In this document: positions 1 through 4,749 of the stretch, piece after piece
Layout of the letters: every line of letters begins with the position of its first letter
Numbering within the stretch: position 1 is the first letter of the stretch
Assembly: GCA_021159265.1 (NCBI GenBank)
Contig: JAGGSD010000008.1
Span: forward strand, 1 to 5,142
DNA from: Syntrophobacterales bacterium
Lineage (GTDB): Bacteria > Desulfobacterota > Syntrophia > Syntrophales > UBA6807
Length of the DNA stretch: 5,142 nucleotides
Reading direction: 5' to 3'
Position numbers and translations under genes: made by a program
Notes under the pieces: generated by a model
The model's input: only the letters and a program-made list of their open reading frames with translations
The model's database searches: none
Told to the model about the DNA's origin: nothing

Positions 1-23
1 ATATCAACAGAGTCATTAATGCG

Positions 24-539
24 CTAAATGCCGGCGAATTTAACCAATAAGAGTAAAATGATATTACCGTATATGCCTGCAGCGACATCGTCGGCTACTA
101 CCCCGTATCCACCGGGTAAACGCCTTTCACAGAAACTAACCGGATAAGGTTTTACAATGTCGAAAAACCTGAAAAGAATGAATCCAGCCAGGATGTGTAA
201 CACCGTCGGGGCAACAAGGAACATGGTAAATTGAAACCCCACGATCTCATCAATTACAATTTCTTGTGCGTCCTTTTTGTTGAATATCCTCTCCGCTTCG
301 CGGGACACAAACACTGCTAAGAAGAAAAGAGCCAATACCGATATTGCATAAACCGGCCAGGTAAAACACGAAAATATCAGGTATACAGGAATTCCTGCCA
401 AAGTTCCTAAAGTCCCTGGAGCATAAGGTGAAAAACCGACACCGAAACCGGTTGCTGTAACTTTTATAAAATTTTCTACCAGAAAAGCACCTCCACAATC
501 TTCAACCGGTAAAGTGAATACCAGCCAAACTCCTTGCAT
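24..539 (-). CDS. pgpA: Phosphatidylglycerophosphatase A (PgpA)
   Basis: PgpA is a small integral membrane enzyme that removes phosphate from phosphatidylglycerophosphate to give phosphatidylglycerol. Family motifs are in order, numbered from the ATG at 539 (171 aa): GFGVGFSPYAPGTLGT at about 31-46, the acidic IDEIVGF at about 96-101, FRFFDIVKPYP at about 123-133, and GGYGVVADDVAAG at about 143-155 with the paired aspartates expected for metal binding. Hydrophobic stretches between them fit about four membrane segments. The start is uncertain. ATG at 537-539 (or TTG at 546-548) has only a weak ribosome site and adds about 20 residues not usual in the family. A GGAGG at 490-494 stands 7 nt before a CTG at 480-482, which would give a protein of about 152 aa starting where homologues start. 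The gene is monocistronic within the window, separated from etfA by IS debris. Identity is secure; the start is not. Confidence 0.92.
   Translation of the reverse strand: MQGVWLVFTLPVEDCGGAFLVENFIKVTATGFGVGFSPYAPGTLGTLAGIPVYLIFSCFTWPVYAISVLALFFLAVFVSREAERIFNKKDAQEIVIDEIVGFQFTMFLVAPTVLHILAGFILFRFFDIVKPYPVSFCERRLPGGYGVVADDVAAGIYGNIILLLLVKFAGI
490..494 (-). promoter_or_regulatory. Shine-Dalgarno GGAGG that may set the pgpA start at a CTG
   Basis: Minus-strand GGAGG, seven bases before the CTG codon at 480-482 in the pgpA frame. No ATG, GTG or TTG lies in frame between the ATG at 537-539 and the first conserved PgpA motif. Starting at CTG gives (M)VENFIKVTATGFGVG, which matches the usual length before the GFGxGxxPxAPGT motif. 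The alternative is a chance purine run inside a longer reading frame. Confidence 0.45.
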
Positions 540-548
540 AATATGCAA
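534..548. repeat. 15-bp perfect palindrome in the pgpA leader (possible operator)
   Basis: TTGCAT-AAT-ATGCAA is a perfect inverted repeat with 6-bp arms and a 3-nt centre. It lies just downstream of the putative promoter and covers both upstream candidate start codons of pgpA (ATG at 537-539, TTG at 546-548). If translation really begins at the downstream CTG, this would be a 5'-leader element in the usual position for a repressor operator. No regulator is identifiable. Confidence 0.35.
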
Positions 549-563
549 ATCTCTTAGGCGATT

Positions 564-592
564 TATATATTATAATTATGTATCAATGTAAA
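564..592 (-). promoter_or_regulatory. Possible sigma-70-type promoter for pgpA
   Basis: Read on the minus strand, TTTACA (587-592) is followed after 17 nt by TATATA (564-569) in a very AT-rich stretch. A perfect TATAAT also occurs at 569-574 but has no good -35 partner at normal spacing. Transcription would begin near 557, upstream of every candidate pgpA start. Matches are partial and AT-rich DNA yields such boxes by chance, so this is tentative. Confidence 0.3.
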
Positions 593-682
593 GATTTAAT
601 GGGACATCTGCATGGCAACGTCAAAGTCATAAATAAGGACGATTTGTCCAAGTCGGCTGCGGTATGCGTACCATAGAATTTT

Positions 683-695
683 CATGTCGGACATG
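683..695. repeat. Short perfect inverted repeat, CATGTC-G-GACATG
   Basis: Six-base arms around a single central G, with near-symmetric flanks (ATTTT on the left, TAAAAT on the right), in the non-coding stretch between pgpA and the transposase remnants. It could be a protein-binding site or part of an old mobile-element end. Nothing in the sequence decides between these. Confidence 0.35.
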
Positions 696-788
696 TAAAA
701 TTAGCGATTGGGAGGTAAAAAGGCGGATTCAGGCAGCAGTTATCCATGCCCCGGAGAGCGGCGAATGCAGAAAACCTTGAACCAGGAG

Positions 789-804
789 TTCCGACAGGTC
801 GGAA
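789..804. repeat. Inverted repeat TTCCGAC-AG-GTCGGAA next to the ISAs1 remnant
   Basis: Seven-base perfect arms with a 2-nt centre, directly beyond the minus-strand stop (806-808) of the ISAs1-type transposase remnant. There is no T run on either side as in an intrinsic terminator. It may be a leftover of the element's end region or a weak hairpin. Confidence 0.35.
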
Positions 805-805
805 T

Positions 806-1105
806 TTAAATGCCCAACAACGTCAGACACAAATACGGTTTGGCTGCGATATGGCGCAAGGCAGCCATCGTGCGGGGGCCGGATTTAGTGCGCACCTGAG
901 AACGATCCTCATCAAACGTAACGTCCCGGACATAGTGATTTCGATTTTCAATGCCCCAATGTCCTCTATTGATATCAGGCAGTTGTGCGGGTGATGCCTT
1001 CTCAGATGACAGACTGCTGATAAGGTAAACCGTCTCAGAGCTTATTTTGCCCGACTTGAGATGTTCAGTATGGCGATGCAGACAGACGACCCGGCCGTAA
1101 TTCCG
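806..1105 (-). pseudogene. ISAs1-family transposase, C-terminal remnant
   Basis: The minus strand encodes about 99 residues ending at TAA (806-808), with no start codon that would make a whole protein. They include RHTEHLKSGKISSETVYLIS, then RGHWGIENRNHYVRDVTFDED, then RSQVRTKSGPRTMAALRH. This is the characteristic C-terminal part of ISAs1 (IS4-like, H-repeat) DDE transposases; the E of HWGIEN is the family's catalytic glutamate. An in-frame stop (1106-1108) closes the frame upstream, and the N-terminal two thirds, with both catalytic aspartates, are absent. The end reads ALRHIAAKPYLCLTLLGI, whereas relatives usually have about 20 more residues between two ALR motifs, so an internal in-frame deletion is likely. 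It is an inactive relic; the plus-strand frame over 746-994 is its antisense. Confidence 0.8.
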
Positions 1106-1453
1106 TCAAGGCCGGTAGTATCCCCAGTGAGAAAACCAATTTTAACGCAATTCAGGGTCAAGGACAAATACAAGGCGTACAGGGGAAAAGTGCAACACTA
1201 TGCCGAAGAGGAAAAAAGTTTGTGGAAAGATTTCCGTCACGGAATGATTATAGAAACAAAGGAATTTATTGACAGAATGCGGTCAAAATATATTCCGGAT
1301 AATTTTCACAAGGAATTTCCGCAGCATCGAACATTGGGAAAAAGTGTTGATCCGGAAAAGGTGTTGGAAAAAGCAGCCGGGCGAACCAGAATACAAGAAG
1401 ATTCTGAATTGCGAGTTAAATACAACAATATTTATTCACTATGCAAGATGTGA
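1061..1453 (+). pseudogene. IS200-like/REP-associated transposase, C-terminal remnant
   Basis: An open frame of 130 codons. From about residue 21 it resembles the C-terminal half of REP-associated tyrosine (Y1_Tnp-type) transposases: KDKYKAYRGKVQHYAEEE, then LWKDFRHGMIIETKEFIDRM, then the short basic KEFPQHR and DPEKVLEKAA. The catalytic N-terminal domain (HUH motif and tyrosine) is missing. The helix-turn-helix segment normally following VLEKAA is also absent: the frame jumps to RTRIQEDSELRVKY and a plausible natural C-terminus, SLCKM. This suggests an in-frame internal deletion. The first 20 codons are antisense to the ISAs1 remnant and probably not part of the original gene; no Shine-Dalgarno precedes the ATG. 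It is probably non-functional. The family call rests on recalled similarity. Confidence 0.6.
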
Positions 1454-1520
1454 CACCAGCCAACTCTCATTTGCAAAATTAAGTTACTTGGAAGTATCTT
1501 GGTTCCGGGGTTGAGGGGCA

Positions 1521-1615
1521 ATGAAAGGCTGAAAACTCTGAAGCGGCAAGGACTGAGGACTGTGAGAACTCAGCAATGAGGGCTGAAGGCTGAAGGTTTT
1601 TCCTTCAGCCTTCAG
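1521..1615. repeat. Degenerate CTGAAGG/CTGAGGA short-repeat tract
   Basis: This stretch between the REP-type remnant and etfA is built of variants of a roughly 7-nt unit: GGCTGAA, GGACTGA, GGACTGT, and two adjacent GGCTGAA copies at 1581-1594. The last copies are mirrored by CCTTCAGCCTTCAG to form the hairpin annotated separately. Spacing is irregular in the middle, so this is a decayed simple repeat. I see no coding potential. Confidence 0.5.
1583..1615. terminator. 14-bp perfect hairpin after etfA, possible terminator
   Basis: CTGAAGGCTGAAGG (1583-1596), five T's, then CCTTCAGCCTTCAG (1602-1615): a perfect stem with a 5-nt loop, 18 nt beyond the etfA stop. On the minus strand the hairpin is not followed by a U run; on the plus strand it is followed by a T-rich but interrupted TATTACTATTTA. 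It could end the etf transcript as a non-canonical terminator or protect the 3' end. It also separates converging transcription from the transposase remnant. Confidence 0.4.
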
Positions 1616-1633
1616 TATTACTATTTACTCCGG

Positions 1634-2632
1634 TCAGCCGGTAATACTTTTTAACTCTTCTATCAATGAAGGAACAATCTGGCGGAAATCAGCCGCTATG
1701 CCATAATCGGCAGCCTCGAATATAGGCGCTTTGGAGTCCTTGTTGATGGCGACTATAACCTTTGAATCCTGTATCCCAACCAGGTGATGCACCGCTCCCG
1801 ACACGCCAAGCCCTATGTAAAGACTGGGACGTACTGTCTTGCCGCTTTGCCCGATCATCTGACTCTCCAGGTCCGCCCAACCTTCGTCACAGGGTGGTCT
1901 TGTGGCTCCCACACTTCCATTCAATGCATCGGCCAATTCTTCTACAAGTTTCCAGTTCTCTTCGCCTCCTATTCCGAAACCACCGGCAACTACCACATCG
2001 GCAGATTCAACAGGTCTGGCTGTAAGTTCTTCCTTAGAGGTACCCAATACTTTTATGTTAATATCTTCCTGCCTGAGTTTGACCTCAACCTTAACTACAT
2101 CCGCCTTTCTTCCTTCAACCCTCTCCAGCTTCTGGAAAAACCCGGGTCTCGCTGTAGCCATCTGCGGATAATCTTCAGGACAAATGATATCTGCCATTAC
2201 CGCTCCGCCAAAACCCGGAACTTTGCCGAGAAGTTTCCCATGTTCATCAACATCAAAACCAATACAATGAGCAGACAAACCCGTATTGACCTTGGCTGCA
2301 ACTCTCGGGGCCAGGTCTGAACCGATATTGGACGCTCCAACTATCATCATGCCCGGCTTATACTGTTCAATCAATTCCTGCATCAATACAGCATAAGCGT
2401 CACTGTTATATACTTCGAGCAGGGGGTCATCCGCAACGTAAACCGTATCAGCGCCGTATGCTCCAAGTTCATCAACCATTGATCCGGTCTGATATCCAAA
2501 GAGCACGGCTTCCAGTTTCTCGTTCACTTTACCGGCGAGCTCCCGGCCTATTCCCAATAACTCCAAGCCGACTTCGCTAACTTTTCCCCCTCTCTGTTCT
2601 ATAAAAACCCACACACCTTTACCTTCTTTCAT
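1634..2632 (-). CDS. etfA: Electron transfer flavoprotein, alpha subunit
   Basis: EtfA, 332 aa, pairs with EtfB in a soluble FAD-containing heterodimer that takes electrons from acyl-CoA dehydrogenases. The N-terminal alpha/beta domain (about 1-195) opens with GVWVFIEQRGGKVSEVGLEL. The C-terminal FAD domain (about 210-332) carries VGATRPPCDEGW, GQSGKTVRPSLYIGLGVSG and KVIVAINKDSKAPIF..ADYGI. Two changes stand in the FAD signature: His282 replaces the usual Gln of GAIQH, and Ser263 replaces the Thr of GQTGK. The histidine expected to contact the flavin (His283) is kept. There is no N-terminal ferredoxin-type iron-sulfur domain. The ATG has an AGGAGG 8 nt upstream (2641-2646). It is the last gene of the run, 19 nt after etfB, and its partner is surely that EtfB. 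Confidence 0.97.
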   Translation of the reverse strand: MKEGKGVWVFIEQRGGKVSEVGLELLGIGRELAGKVNEKLEAVLFGYQTGSMVDELGAYGADTVYVADDPLLEVYNSDAYAVLMQELIEQYKPGMMIVGASNIGSDLAPRVAAKVNTGLSAHCIGFDVDEHGKLLGKVPGFGGAVMADIICPEDYPQMATARPGFFQKLERVEGRKADVVKVEVKLRQEDINIKVLGTSKEELTARPVESADVVVAGGFGIGGEENWKLVEELADALNGSVGATRPPCDEGWADLESQMIGQSGKTVRPSLYIGLGVSGAVHHLVGIQDSKVIVAINKDSKAPIFEAADYGIAADFRQIVPSLIEELKSITG

Positions 2633-2640
2633 ACTACATC

Positions 2641-2646
2641 CCTCCT
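2641..2646 (-). promoter_or_regulatory. Shine-Dalgarno of etfA
   Basis: AGGAGG with 8 nt to the etfA ATG and 5 nt after the etfB stop codon. This perfect site within a 19-nt gap supports the chosen start and close co-translation of the two ETF subunits. Confidence 0.85.
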
Positions 2647-2651
2647 ATATC

Positions 2652-3464
2652 CTATGCTTCGGGAAGCACTTTATCAGTCTGTAATTTTTTAACCAACTGT
2701 CTGGCAATATCAGCCGGCTCACCTGTCAACATCTCACCTTTGCGCTTTAACTCAATTGTAGTCACACCTGCAACCTGAGTAGGTGATCCGGAAAGTCCCA
2801 ATTTGTCCCTGTCCACTTCAACATCGTTTATCGACCAGCAGTTGATCTTCCTTTCCTGCGCCCATACCGCTCCCCATATATTGGCGAGACGGGGTTCATT
2901 TATCTCTTTATCTACTGCTATCACCACAGGGGTTTTTACTTCCACATCTATTGAACCAAACTCTATACGGAACTTGGCTTCCAGCTTATTATCCCCTGTC
3001 AGATCAATTTTGGTGATATGAGTAAGATGTGACATTCCTAAAAACTCGGCCACCTGTGGCCCAACCTGCCCTGTGCTTCCATCCAGACTCTCATTCCCCA
3101 GAAAAACCAGGTCAACATCTCCCAGTTTCTTTATACCGCTTGCCAGAACATAGGCGGTAGCCAGGGTATCCGCGCCGGCAAAGGCCCTGTCACTGAGAAG
3201 AACCGCTTCGTCAGCACCTAATACTATGGCCCATTCAAGAATCTCTTCCGTGCCGGGAGGTCCCATACTTACCACTGTTACCTTGCCGCCCCTGGACTCT
3301 TTTATCCGCAGCGCTTCTTCCAGGGCATTGAGATCTAACGGACCCAGTGCAACAGGTATCCCCGCACGGCGGAGGGTCTGTGTCTTGGGATCAAGGCTGA
3401 TTTTATCCCAGAATCTCTGATCCGGGACCGGTTTTATACATACAACTGAATGTAACTCTTTCAT
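2652..3464 (-). CDS. etfB: Electron transfer flavoprotein, beta subunit
   Basis: EtfB, 270 aa from the ATG at 3464, begins MKELHSVVCIKPVPD, the standard family N-terminus. Other landmarks are ALGPLDLNALEEALRIKE (about 39-56), VVSMGPPGTEEIL (64-76), GADEAVLLSDRAFAGADTLA (83-102), LDGSTGQVGPQVAEFLG (127-143) and VDKEINEPRLANIWG (184-198). The loop DGSTGQVGPQ replaces the DDxNQTGQ of AMP-binding ETFs and resembles the DTAQVGPQ of anaerobic, often electron-bifurcating ETFs, whose beta subunit binds a second FAD. Bifurcation here is inference. An ATG 10 codons upstream (3494) lies inside the dehydrogenase gene and is rejected: the internal ATG has an AAGGAGG four bases before it. etfB sits between the dehydrogenase and etfA, so all three are probably one transcript. 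Confidence 0.97.
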   Translation of the reverse strand: MKELHSVVCIKPVPDQRFWDKISLDPKTQTLRRAGIPVALGPLDLNALEEALRIKESRGGKVTVVSMGPPGTEEILEWAIVLGADEAVLLSDRAFAGADTLATAYVLASGIKKLGDVDLVFLGNESLDGSTGQVGPQVAEFLGMSHLTHITKIDLTGDNKLEAKFRIEFGSIDVEVKTPVVIAVDKEINEPRLANIWGAVWAQERKINCWSINDVEVDRDKLGLSGSPTQVAGVTTIELKRKGEMLTGEPADIARQLVKKLQTDKVLPEA

Positions 3465-3468
3465 AAGT

Positions 3469-3477
3469 CCTCCTTTA
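3469..3477 (-). promoter_or_regulatory. Shine-Dalgarno of etfB fused to the dehydrogenase stop codon
   Basis: The minus strand reads TAAAGGAGG: the TAA stop of the acyl-CoA dehydrogenase (3475-3477) runs directly into the etfB ribosome site, 4 nt before its ATG. Ribosomes terminating on the dehydrogenase would cover the etfB start, so translational coupling of acceptor to donor enzyme is likely. It also fixes the etfB start at 3464. Confidence 0.85.
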
Positions 3478-4680
3478 CAGTATATAGAATCCACTGGTTT
3501 CAGCGGGATTAGCTCCCATCACGGGATTTGCTCCATTGATAGCAGAAGCGGCAATGGTATCCTTCATGATCTCATCCGTTCCGCCACCGGCAATTAAACA
3601 AGGCGCATAGCGATAATACATCTGGGGCATATATTCATCCATAACCCCTGACCCGCCATGGATGTTAATAGCATGAAGAGATGCCCTTATCGCCGCCTGA
3701 GTACAGTAATATTTTGCAATAGACTGCTCCTGGCTGGAATTCATGCCCTGATCCCGCAACCAGGCTGCCCTGTATGTCAGCGCTCTCGATGCGGCCAGAT
3801 CAATGTACATATCGGCGATGCGATGCTTGATGGCCTGCAGGTCATGAATCGGCTTGCCGTACAGAACTCTCTCTTTGGCAAATTGAATGGAGGATCTGCA
3901 ACTGCCAAGAATACAACCTAAAAGCATGGCAGAAATACCCATCCTTCCAACATCCCAAACCGCCAGAAATACAGGACTTATTCCTCTACCAACGCCAGGC
4001 GGAACAATATAATTACCGGGCACCCGAACATCGGTGAATGAAACAGTGGCCGTAAGGTTCCCTGCCATAGATTTTTCCACCCGTTCCACCTTATACCCCG
4101 GCATATCTTCTTCTACGATAAACGCAGTCATCGAACGCGCCCCTCTCGTAGCAGGATCCTTGGGATCGCCTGTTTTCAGCAGAATCATCCCGAATTCAAC
4201 CTTATGGCCATCAGATATGAAGCACTTTCTTCCATTGATAATCCAGTCATCGCCGTCTCTGCGAGCGGTTGTCGTATAATTCATCAAATCGGATCCGCCC
4301 TGCGGCTCATTGATAAAAGGAGCGGCTGAAGCTTCGCCTTTGAGAATCAGGGGCATCCATTTTTCCTTAACTACACCACCGGTAGCCTTGGCAAAAACAT
4401 AAGCGAATTCCCTATGCAGACTTGATACCATACGCGGGTATGCCGCTGACAGCTCCTCTTCCATCACTACTCTTCCCACCTGTCCCAGGCCGGTTCCTCC
4501 TTCGTCACGAGGTATCATGGCAAGATGAAACCCGGCTTTCGCCTCTTTTACCGCTAATTGCTCTTCAAACTCTTCGTCTTCCACCCTCAATTTGTCTCGA
4601 TGGGGGATGATCTCCCGCTCGGCAAATTCCAGGGCAATCTTCCGCGCTAATTCCTGTTCATGCGTCATTTTAAAAGACAT
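3475..4680 (-). CDS. Acyl-CoA dehydrogenase family protein lacking the canonical catalytic Glu
   Basis: A 401-aa FAD-dependent acyl-CoA dehydrogenase, the usual family length. It has the N-terminal helical domain (about 1-118), FINEPQGGSDL and WIINGRKCFISDGH of the middle beta domain (122-159), and the C-terminal helical domain with KERVLYGKPIHDLQAIKHRIAD (269-290) and HGGSGVMDEYMPQMYYR (341-357). Such enzymes form alpha,beta double bonds in acyl-CoAs and pass electrons to ETF; the next two genes encode that ETF. The catalytic base normally lies in YEGT, but here the aligned residues are GGGT, with Gly366 in place of Glu. The alternative site used by isovaleryl- and long-chain enzymes (Glu before Arg, as in LERL) is Gly245. 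The substrate cannot be named; the neighbouring epimerase hints at short or branched acyl-CoAs. GGAGG 8 nt upstream supports the ATG start. Confidence 0.95.
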   Translation of the reverse strand: MSFKMTHEQELARKIALEFAEREIIPHRDKLRVEDEEFEEQLAVKEAKAGFHLAMIPRDEGGTGLGQVGRVVMEEELSAAYPRMVSSLHREFAYVFAKATGGVVKEKWMPLILKGEASAAPFINEPQGGSDLMNYTTTARRDGDDWIINGRKCFISDGHKVEFGMILLKTGDPKDPATRGARSMTAFIVEEDMPGYKVERVEKSMAGNLTATVSFTDVRVPGNYIVPPGVGRGISPVFLAVWDVGRMGISAMLLGCILGSCRSSIQFAKERVLYGKPIHDLQAIKHRIADMYIDLAASRALTYRAAWLRDQGMNSSQEQSIAKYYCTQAAIRASLHAINIHGGSGVMDEYMPQMYYRYAPCLIAGGGTDEIMKDTIAASAINGANPVMGANPAETSGFYIL

Positions 4681-4688
4681 TCCTTATA

Positions 4689-4693
4689 CCTCC
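4689..4693 (-). promoter_or_regulatory. Shine-Dalgarno of the acyl-CoA dehydrogenase
   Basis: GGAGG, 8 nt before the ATG at 4678-4680. It favours this start over the in-frame ATG four codons later. The remaining 69-nt gap to the epimerase gene is AT-rich, with no clear hairpin or well-spaced promoter, so read-through from the epimerase is the simplest view. Confidence 0.75.
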
Positions 4694-4749
4694 AGTTATT
4701 CTATATATTACACTACCTGCTATATTTGGATAACCAACACCAAAAAGAT

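Noticed and set aside
1..16. ATG at 14-16 on the minus strand just after pgpA, possibly the start of a next gene
   Set aside because: Only five codons are visible and no ribosome binding site is recognisable; it cannot be supported.
746..994. Plus-strand frame of 82 codons starting MPRRAANAEN
   Set aside because: It is mostly antisense to the clear ISAs1 transposase signature on the minus strand and shows no family motif or well-placed ribosome site. The MPRRA start resembles some transposases but the similarity stops there.
1269..1514. Second plus-strand frame overlapping the REP-type remnant
   Set aside because: Its translation is the frame-shifted version of the same DNA; the family similarity is in the frame starting at 1061.
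549..1633. CRISPR array, tRNA or riboswitch in the gene-poor region
   Set aside because: No regularly spaced direct repeats, cloverleaf or known aptamer pattern was seen; the content is IS debris, small palindromes and a degenerate short repeat.
1784..2320. Long plus-strand frame opposite etfA
   Set aside because: It has no recognisable motif and is an antisense shadow of a well-conserved gene; the same holds for the other plus-strand frames over 2803-5113.
3465..3494. Upstream ATG extending etfB by ten residues
   Set aside because: It lies inside the end of the dehydrogenase gene, lacks a ribosome site and adds residues not seen before the conserved MKxxxxxVCIKxVPD start.
4681..4749. Promoter or terminator between the epimerase and dehydrogenase genes
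   Set aside because: The gap is AT-rich, but I find no -35/-10 pair at acceptable spacing and no stem-loop.
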